Assembly (NCBI RefSeq): GCF_954871325.1
Contig: NC_088775.1
Coordinates: 29,923,561 to 29,987,560 of the forward strand
DNA from: Gordionus sp. m RMFG-2023
Taxonomy: Eukaryota; Nematomorpha; Gordioida; Chordodea; Parachordodidae
Direction: 5' to 3'
Length of the DNA: 64,000 nucleotides
The notes below the pieces were generated by a model. That model did no database searches and was not told the DNA's origin. It saw only the letters and a program-made list of their open reading frames with translations. Position numbers and translations under genes: made by a program. Below, piece after piece: positions 57,845-64,000 of this stretch (position 1 is the stretch's first letter; every line of letters starts with the position of its first letter).

Positions 57845-58264
57845 ATAATAGCATATTTTTATTATATTATCTAAAAACCAGGAGCTATAGCCAATTTTAT
57901 AAAAATCGGTTCGACTAACCCCAGTCTCCCCTACCTTATAATGTGGAGAATTGGTCCAGCAAGGAAATCGGTATAAATCTTGGTTGTTAATTTTTTTTTT
58001 ATTGATTTTGTAAAAAAAATATGAAGAAATAATTAATATGATCAACATTCAAAATCATTTCTATTTAATCATCCTTTTTTTTATACTAATAAATATATAA
58101 TAAATTGCAACTGTATTAGATACGCGCCGAATTGCCGCCGCACTGAATTGTCGCCACGCCGAATGGTCGCCGCGTCGAATTGACGTTGCGCCGATTTGTC
58201 GCCGCACCGAATTGACGTTGCGCCGAATTGTCGTGCGCCGAATTTTCCGCGCCGAATTGACGTG
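57845..58264. repeat. Right terminal inverted repeat of the MULE
   Basis: Complement of the left repeat. It carries eight to nine CGCCGAATTGACG/CGCCGAATTGTCG words between 58120 and 58264, in somewhat different order from the left copy. Confidence 0.9.
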
Positions 58265-58284
58265 GAACCTTTATATAGTTAAAA

Positions 58285-58573
58285 TGTCAATCATTTTAAC
58301 TTAGAGATTTTAGGTATCGTTTTTAAAAGTAAGTGATTTTATCATATTATTAATTTTATATGAAAACTACAAAAAAACCATTTTTCTTGATGATGCATTT
58401 TTTATGAAATTTTGATTAATATTTTTACTAATAAAGAAATTATTTTGTGATTTTAGTGATTTGAATAAATTTATTTAGATCATTGCCTAGGTCTTTTATT
58501 GGATCTCTAGTTTGTCATTTATATTTCTTTTCTGTTTTTTGATTTTTTGTAATTTCGTCGTCTTTTTTGACAG
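58285..58573 (+). repeat. Putative 5' LTR of Ty3/gypsy copy 2
   Basis: Placed by analogy with copy 1: it ends just before the TTGTTGACCG primer-site region, and its length (about 289 bp) fits. The start at TGTC is inferred; the sequence itself is too diverged from the LTR of copy 1 to align by eye. Confidence 0.45.
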
Positions 58574-58822
58574 TTGTTGACCGTATACAGGATAGTCTTG
58601 ATTCCAGGATTATTCGTTATTATAAGGTAAAAACAATATTTTTATTTTATACTTTGTATCTCTCCTCAAGACACAATGCAATCACATTTTTGTTTAAATT
58701 TTTTAGAAATTTAATTAATTTAAAAAATAGTTTAAAAAAAAAGAACGTATTTTTTTAAATATTCTAAAACTATTTATTTACCACGACCGATTTAAAGTAA
58801 TATAAATTTTCCATATAATGAG

Positions 58823-59358
58823 ATGGGATTTATGTTTAATTTTGATGTTGAGCCTAGCTTATTTAATAAAATTTCGGAATATCCGAGTATTATTTATCAA
58901 AATTTGTATCAAATGGTTGATAAATTTGATGTAAATAATGCATTAGTGACAATTTTATTATTGATCACACTATATGGGTTATCTATTATAATAAAATTTT
59001 TGTTTGGAAAATGTACTATGGTTGCAACCAAGGTATATGGAAATTGGAAAATAGACACTCCGGTCGGATTGTTGGAAAAAAAATTCGGACTTGGAAAGTA
59101 GTTTAAATGGAATTTTAAATGAAATCAAGAACGGTAGACCTGGAATGGTTGAAACGATGAAAGATAATAACGATGATCGTTCGGAATTTGTGTTCAGTGG
59201 TTATCCTCCAGGAATTAAAAGATATAAAAGAATCTATTAAAGATATTTATAGTGAGGTATCTAAGTTGATTAATATGAGTAATCAAGGGGACAAGAAACA
59301 ATTCGGTGATAGAATTATTTCGAATGGAAAGAGTTTTCCAAAGATTGTTGCTACATAA
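58823..59358 (+). mobile_element. Gag-position protein part of Ty3 copy 2 (fossil part)
   Basis: Begins MGFMFNFDVEPSLFNKIS and contains a hydrophobic stretch LVTILLLITLYGLSIIIKFL, which would be a single membrane segment. A coiled-coil-like region follows (LQELKDIKESIKDIYSEVSK). Copy 1 has the same organisation at 30097-29714. This differs from a normal capsid-type Gag. CCHC knuckles follow downstream. Confidence 0.6.
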
Positions 59359-59682
59359 TTTGTAATCGGTGCGGATACAGGGGTCATTATTCTAAAACCT
59401 GTATTGTAAAGGAACAGAATTTTAGAATGGGTTTTCCATTGCAAAAGTCTAGTGGAGAAAATTCCAACGTAAGGAAGATTTCAGGCCTAGATGTAAATAA
59501 AGTTGATTCGTTGCGATCGAATTATGGCAAATCCCGTTTGTGTTTTAAATGTAACAAACCGGGACATGTAGCCATAAACTGTATCGAAAATTGACTATAT
59601 GATTGCAAGTGTAATCATATAGTAAGTAGGAGATCGGGAGGGAGAAATAATAATAAAGTAAATAACCATGCTGAAATGAGAT

Positions 59683-60672
59683 ATGACTCGTAAAAGTAGT
59701 GGTTTTAACCGAAATTTTTTTTATCCTGATAATAAAAATAATGAAGATTCTAATAATTTTAAATGGAAGAAATATCCTAAGGGTATTGTTAAATATTCCG
59801 ATGAAAGGAATGTTAATACTTTCAGATGGGAAAAATATCCCAGTTATATTGCAAAAAAATATATGAATATTGTTAATGAACCACTAAATTCCGAGTTGAA
59901 TTTATGTTTAAATGGGATTTCTCATGAAACTGATGTTTCAAATAAGATTAATATTGATCATTCAATTAAAACATATGAGATTTTAATGACTGAGAGATTA
60001 GTCGAACCTTGTCCTTGTCCAAGAGTTACTGTAAGAGTTGACTCGAGGGATATTGACATGTTGTTCGACACAGGGGCTAGCATTTCCATAATGTCTAGAA
60101 GAAATTATTATAAGTATTGGCCTGGGGATAAACTTGAAAAAGAATTTATGTATGTCAGACAATTTGATGGGTCTGAAATAATAGTTTTAGGAAAAACTAA
60201 GTTGGGAGTAATTCTCCATGATACCACATTTTTCCTAGATTTATGGGTAGTAAAGAAAGATGTGGAAACCATCATGGGGTGGGATTGGATTGTTCAGTTA
60301 GGTCCTTTCAGTAATTATTGGAATATTTTTGCCATATATAATGGTTCGGCCCTAAATGAGACTAAAAGCAAAAATATTGCTAATAGTGCTCGAAAAAATA
60401 TTCATGAAATAGAAGGGACGGATTTAACCGTAAAACAAGATAATTCAACCTTTAATTCTGATAGGTATGTAAATTCCAGGGAATTAATGATTGAAAACAA
60501 TATTAGTATTGTTGAAAACCCAATGGTTACTATTAGTATTCATGAATTATATGAAATGCGAGAAAATATATCTCGTTTAATGAATAAATATGAAATAATT
60601 TTCGAAGACAAATTAGGTTGTCTTAATGATTATCAAATGGATGAAGGGAAGGATTTTCACCTATTTTTCTAG
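59683..60672 (+). mobile_element. Protease region of Ty3 copy 2 (fossil part)
   Basis: Two WKKYP/WEKYP repeats (FKWKKYPKGIVKY and FRWEKYPSYIAKKY) precede a retropepsin-like domain with MLFDTGASISIMS and, further on, TIMGWDWIVQLG. The WEKYP repeats are also present in copy 1 (about 28900-28720). Confidence 0.8.
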
Positions 60673-60719
60673 CGTGTCGAAGAGTTCCTTTTGAATGGAA
60701 AAAGGAAATTGACGAAGAA

Positions 60720-61930
60720 TTGGTTCAATGGGTTAAAGATGGCATTATTGTTCCAGTGGAATATAGTGTATGGGCAACCCCGTTGGTACCGGTTAAGAAA
60801 TCAAATGGTATGAGGCTCTGTCCTGATTTCAGAGTAACCGTTAATCGATGGGTAGCAGAGGTTAAATATCCGTTGCGTCGAATTGAGGAAATTTTGGCTC
60901 AGTTGAAGGGAGCAAAATATTTTTCAAAGGTTGATTTTTCATCAGCCTATCTACAATTACCTTTGAGGGAGGAAATTCGTAAATTATTGACGATCACGAC
61001 TCCTAAAGGGTTGTTCGCTTTTTGTAGATTACCATTTGGGTTGAGTGTGTCGGCCCCTATTTTTCAGCGTACCATGGCGTCCGTTTTCCAAGGACTAGAG
61101 GGGGTATTTTATTATATGGATGATGTGCTAATTACAGGGATGACGCCTGAACAGCATAACCAACGTTTGGAGGAAGTTTTTAAGAGAATTCATGGTAAAG
61201 GCTTGAGAGCCAGTAAGGAGAAAAGCATTTTGGGAGTAACGGAGGTAGAATATTTAGGCCATCAAATAAATGGGATTGAGGTGAAGCCATTACAAAAAAA
61301 TTTGAAGAATATATTAAATTTGAAGCAGATTACTAGTAAGGCTGAGGTGCAGTCCTTTTTGGGTATGGTAAATTACTACCATCGTTTTATAGAGGATTTT
61401 GAGAAGGTAGCTTCCCCGTTATATGAGTTATTAAAAAAGGGTGTTCATTTTGATTGGAAAGTGGAACAACAAGAAGCTTTTGAAATTTTAAAGGGAAAGA
61501 TTGGGGAAGAGCCAATTTTATGTTTCAACAATGATTTAGAAATCATATTAGCTGTTGATGCCTCTAACAAAGGTGTTGGAGGAGCCTTATTACATTTAAT
61601 TGATGGTGTGGAAAGACCCATCCTTTTTTTCTCGCGAGTTTTTCGGGATGTAGAAACGAGATATTCCGTGATTGAACAAAAGGCTTTGGCCGTGATTTTC
61701 GGTTTGACAAAATGCCGTGAATATTTGATTGGTAAAAAATTTGGAATTTTTACCGATCACAAACCGTTAATCCACTTATTCCGAAAGGATAATAGGGAGT
61801 TAATGATATCTCCCCGGTTACAACGTTGGTTATTATTAGTGGGCAGTTTTAACGTGGAGGTTAGATATCGTCGAGGCAAAGAGAATCATTTGCCTGATAT
61901 TTTGTCCAGGTTAGGTTCTGGCTGTGCAGA
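60720..61930 (+). mobile_element. Reverse transcriptase and RNase H region of Ty3 copy 2 (fossil part)
   Basis: RT motifs in order: WATPLVPVKKSNG, RLCPDFRVTVNRW, YFSKVDFSSAYLQLPL, FCRLPFGLSVSAPIFQRTM, YYMDDVLI and EYLGHQI. The RNase H begins at AVDASNKGVGGALL, with YSVIEQKALAVIF and FTDHKPLIHLF. Typical Ty3/gypsy order (RT, RNase H, integrase). Confidence 0.9.
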
Positions 61931-62139
61931 TCCGGAAATAAGTGATAGGATAAGTATTGATAGAGAGAAGGCCTTAGTGCATTCTCTGTCTTATATTTTA
62001 AAAGGGGGTCCTACCAATTGGGAGGATTTGAAAACAAATACTGTGAACGACAAAGATCTAGGTCAAGTAAAATTGAGTTTAACAGGAGAAAAACCTTGGA
62101 AAAACAAATATGATTCCTATAAAAAAATACAAAAAGAAT

Positions 62140-63035
62140 TGTCTATTGTTGATGATTGTATTATGAGGGGAAACAGGGCCGTAATTCCTTATAAATTACG
62201 GAGTAAAATTATGAATTTATTGCATGCCGGACATCAAGGTCGAGACAAGATGAAATCTTGGGCTCGAGAATATGTATGGAGCCTGGTATGGGCAATGATA
62301 TTGAGCGGATTACCAGGAAATGCGTTCCTTGTAATGCCTGTGCCCCTATGCATCGTAAAGAAGTATGGCAATTTTGGCCTAAATCAAAGAAACCTTGGGA
62401 AAGTATTCACATTGATTTCTTTGATCTTGATAAAAAAACATATTTTTTAGTGGTAGACTCGTATTCTAAGTGGATAGAATATGCAGAAGTACATGGATAT
62501 ACCACAAAAATTGTTGTTAAAAAATTAAGAGAATTATATGTTCGGTTCGGTTTTCCCAACACGATAGTGTCTGATGGGGGTCCCGCCTTTGTCAGTGAGG
62601 ATTTTAAACAGTTTTGTGTTGAGTCACAGACAAAACACATTCTTGCTCCACCATATCATCCCAGCTCGAATGGACAAGATGAGAGGATGGTAGCCATTGT
62701 TAAAAATTGGATTAAAAAGGCTGGAACCCATAAAGATGAGGCTTACATGTCTCAATTATATTACCTCGATTCTCGCAATAGAGAGGGGGTTACGCCTGTA
62801 GAGTTATTTTTAGGTAGGCCAACACGGGGTCCGTTAGATTTCTCAAAACCAAAGAGGAAGATTATTACCTCAGTGGAAGTAAAATTAGGGGTAAAGTTTT
62901 CGGTGGGCCAGAAAGTTTGGACCAGATTGTTTGACAATCGGAAAAAAAAATGGGAAAGAGGTTGGGTAGTATTAAATTGGAATTTAAAATTAAGTGAAAT
63001 TTTGTTAATAACCGGGGTGGGGTTACTGTGATCCG
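62140..63035 (+). mobile_element. Integrase region of Ty3 copy 2 (fossil part)
   Basis: Upstream LLHAGHQGRDKMKSWAREYV and CVPCNAC supply the zinc-binding His and Cys residues. The core has HIDFFDLDKKTYFLVVDSYS (first Asp), VSDGGPAFVSEDF (second Asp) and PYHPSSNGQDERMVAIVKNW (Glu). A C-terminal part with KVWTRLFDNRKKKWERGWVV follows. Confidence 0.88.
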
Positions 63036-63061
63036 TCATCACGATCATGTAAAATTGGGAT

Positions 63062-64000
63062 AAATAAGAGGGGTAAATAATATGAGAAGATATAATCGGT
63101 TTTTTAACGGTTCATATCGGGTCAGGGTTCCGTATAATGGATCATATTTTTAATATTGTTCAATATATACAAGTTTTTATGATCAGTTTCGATTCAATTT
63201 ATAGTTCAATTTAGACGGGTTCAGTAAAATGTTTTTCACCATTTTAATGATATTGGAAAGGTTTTTCTTTTTGTTCGTTAAGGAATGTTCTTTGTCTACC
63301 AGATGATAGGGACAATAAGTCATTTTTTTAATGTATAGAAAAGTTTTGTTTTTATCTTTTCTTGAATGAATAGAAAGTTTTTTTCAGGGTATTAAAAATA
63401 GCTTTTGTTCTCAGTGTTAGTCGAAAAGTTTTTTTTTTTGGTCGTGTTATGTTTGATTATTCACATTGATAAAAATTTATTTTTCTTAATCGACATTTGT
63501 TGGAAAGAAAATACAATATCGATTTAGTAAATGACTTTTTATCATAGTACTTCATAATGTATATTGAAAAGAGAATCAACATTTGGTAAAAAAATTTTTT
63601 TGTTAAATATTTTTTTTTCTCCCAGCCCTTCTGTTGTATATTTTTTTTCCCTAACTTATTTTTATTGGAAGTTGCCTCTAATTTTGTATTTAATATTAAG
63701 GAATGAATAATACTGACTTGGGGATTCGCATGACTGGGTCAGTTGTGGATAAAAGATTTTTGTGGCATAAATATCATTAGTATATTTTTTTCGGTCACTT
63801 ATGATAATTTATTTTCTTTTATTTTTTTGTGTTTGTATTTCACTTGTTTAATGATTTTTTTAAAAAAAAATTAATTATTATAAAATAATAATAATATAAA
63901 TAAATTGCCAAAATCACATGTGAAACGTATTCCCCATTATCAGACTCGTGTCCAGTTAATTATCAAGCCAATGCTCATGAATTATCCTTTACTCAACCTT
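63062..64000 (+). other. 3' untranslated region of Ty3 copy 2, to window end
   Basis: T-rich sequence without open frames, parallel to the pyrimidine-rich stretch in the 3' part of copy 1. No LTR start recognised before the window ends. Confidence 0.4.

Larger units (their letters stand above)
53057..58264 (-). mobile_element. Mutator-like element (MULE) with ~430-bp terminal inverted repeats
   Basis: Long inverted repeats: 53057 to about 53485 and about 57845 to 58264. Both start CACGTCAATTCGGCGC and are built over their first 130-150 bp from seven to nine copies of a CAATTCGGCGC-type word. They continue through a shared AT-rich part and a GGGGAGACTGGGGTTAG word. A FLYWCH-type transposase gene lies on the minus strand (55008-56520). 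The flanking 9-mers (ATATGATAT and GAACCTTTA) do not match. A direct duplication of about 420 bp occupies 53.88-54.63 kb between left repeat and gene. Long repeats and transposase motifs define the superfamily. Confidence 0.88.
58285..64000 (+). mobile_element. Ty3/gypsy LTR retroelement fossil, copy 2, 3' end outside
   Basis: Same family as 23379-30717 but better kept. Parts: putative 5' LTR (about 58285-58573, starting TGTCAA and ending GACAG); primer-site region TTGTTGACCGTATACAGG; small Gag-position protein with membrane segment (from 58823); two CCHC knuckles (about 59360-59400 and 59540-59580); DTGAS protease (about 60065); reverse transcriptase with YYMDD (about 61110) and RNase H (to about 61900); integrase with zinc-binding region and DDE core (about 62200-63030). 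About 0.95 kb of pyrimidine-rich 3' sequence follows and the 3' LTR is not reached. Broken, with a handful of breaks. Age cannot be estimated without the second LTR. Confidence 0.9.

Overview
The window is very AT-rich eukaryotic DNA dominated by transposable elements. Only one host gene can be read with confidence: a seven-exon gene for ribosomal protein eL8 (RPL7A) at 9650-10907. Its introns are very short (42, 44, 47, 57, 120 and 129 nt). The protein looks animal-like in its second half, and a FLYWCH-type Mutator element lies at 53-58 kb, so an animal with a compact-intron, repeat-rich genome is likely. A parasitic lineage such as a myxozoan or a mite is only a guess. The host gene uses TGG for Trp and TGA as stop, so the standard code applies.

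Layout. 0-7 kb: a hAT-type MITE (401-964), then a hAT transposon (1822-6690) with perfect 8-bp target duplications, carrying a nested PIF/Harbinger-like element (2191-4279) and a transposase frame with two stops. 7.5-8.9 kb: a Helitron-like element with an internal duplication, next to the right end of a second hAT family. 9.65-10.9 kb: RPL7A. 11.6-14.7 kb: a MITE and a second hAT (12018-14701), also with a perfect 8-bp duplication. 15-23 kb: decayed dispersed repeats, hAT remnants, a Helitron-like 3' end and a 17-bp minisatellite. 23.4-30.7 kb: a Ty3/gypsy LTR retroelement fossil on the minus strand with both LTRs and a 5-bp duplication. 31.2-36.6 kb: a pogo/Tigger relic on the minus strand; a third hAT (31535-35226, perfect 8-bp duplication) is inserted in its tail, and that hAT carries another Helitron-like copy. 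38.3-48.85 kb: two head-to-head arrays of a ~300-312 bp monomer forming a very large inverted repeat around a 1.6-kb spacer. 49-53 kb: MITEs and AT-rich spacer. 53.06-58.26 kb: a Mutator-like element with long terminal inverted repeats and a FLYWCH transposase gene holding one 84-nt intron. From about 58.28 kb to the window end: a second, better kept Ty3/gypsy copy on the plus strand whose 3' end lies outside.

The elements do not form a pathway. They record repeated insertion: Harbinger in hAT, Helitrons in hAT, hAT in pogo, and a MITE in the spacer of the inverted array. The strongest candidates for something new are the 10.5-kb foldback array with its higher-order repeats, the Mutator termini built from short GC-rich subrepeats in an AT-rich genome, and a small conserved membrane-segment protein at the Gag position of both Ty3 copies. 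All coordinates and similarities were judged by eye; no database search was made.
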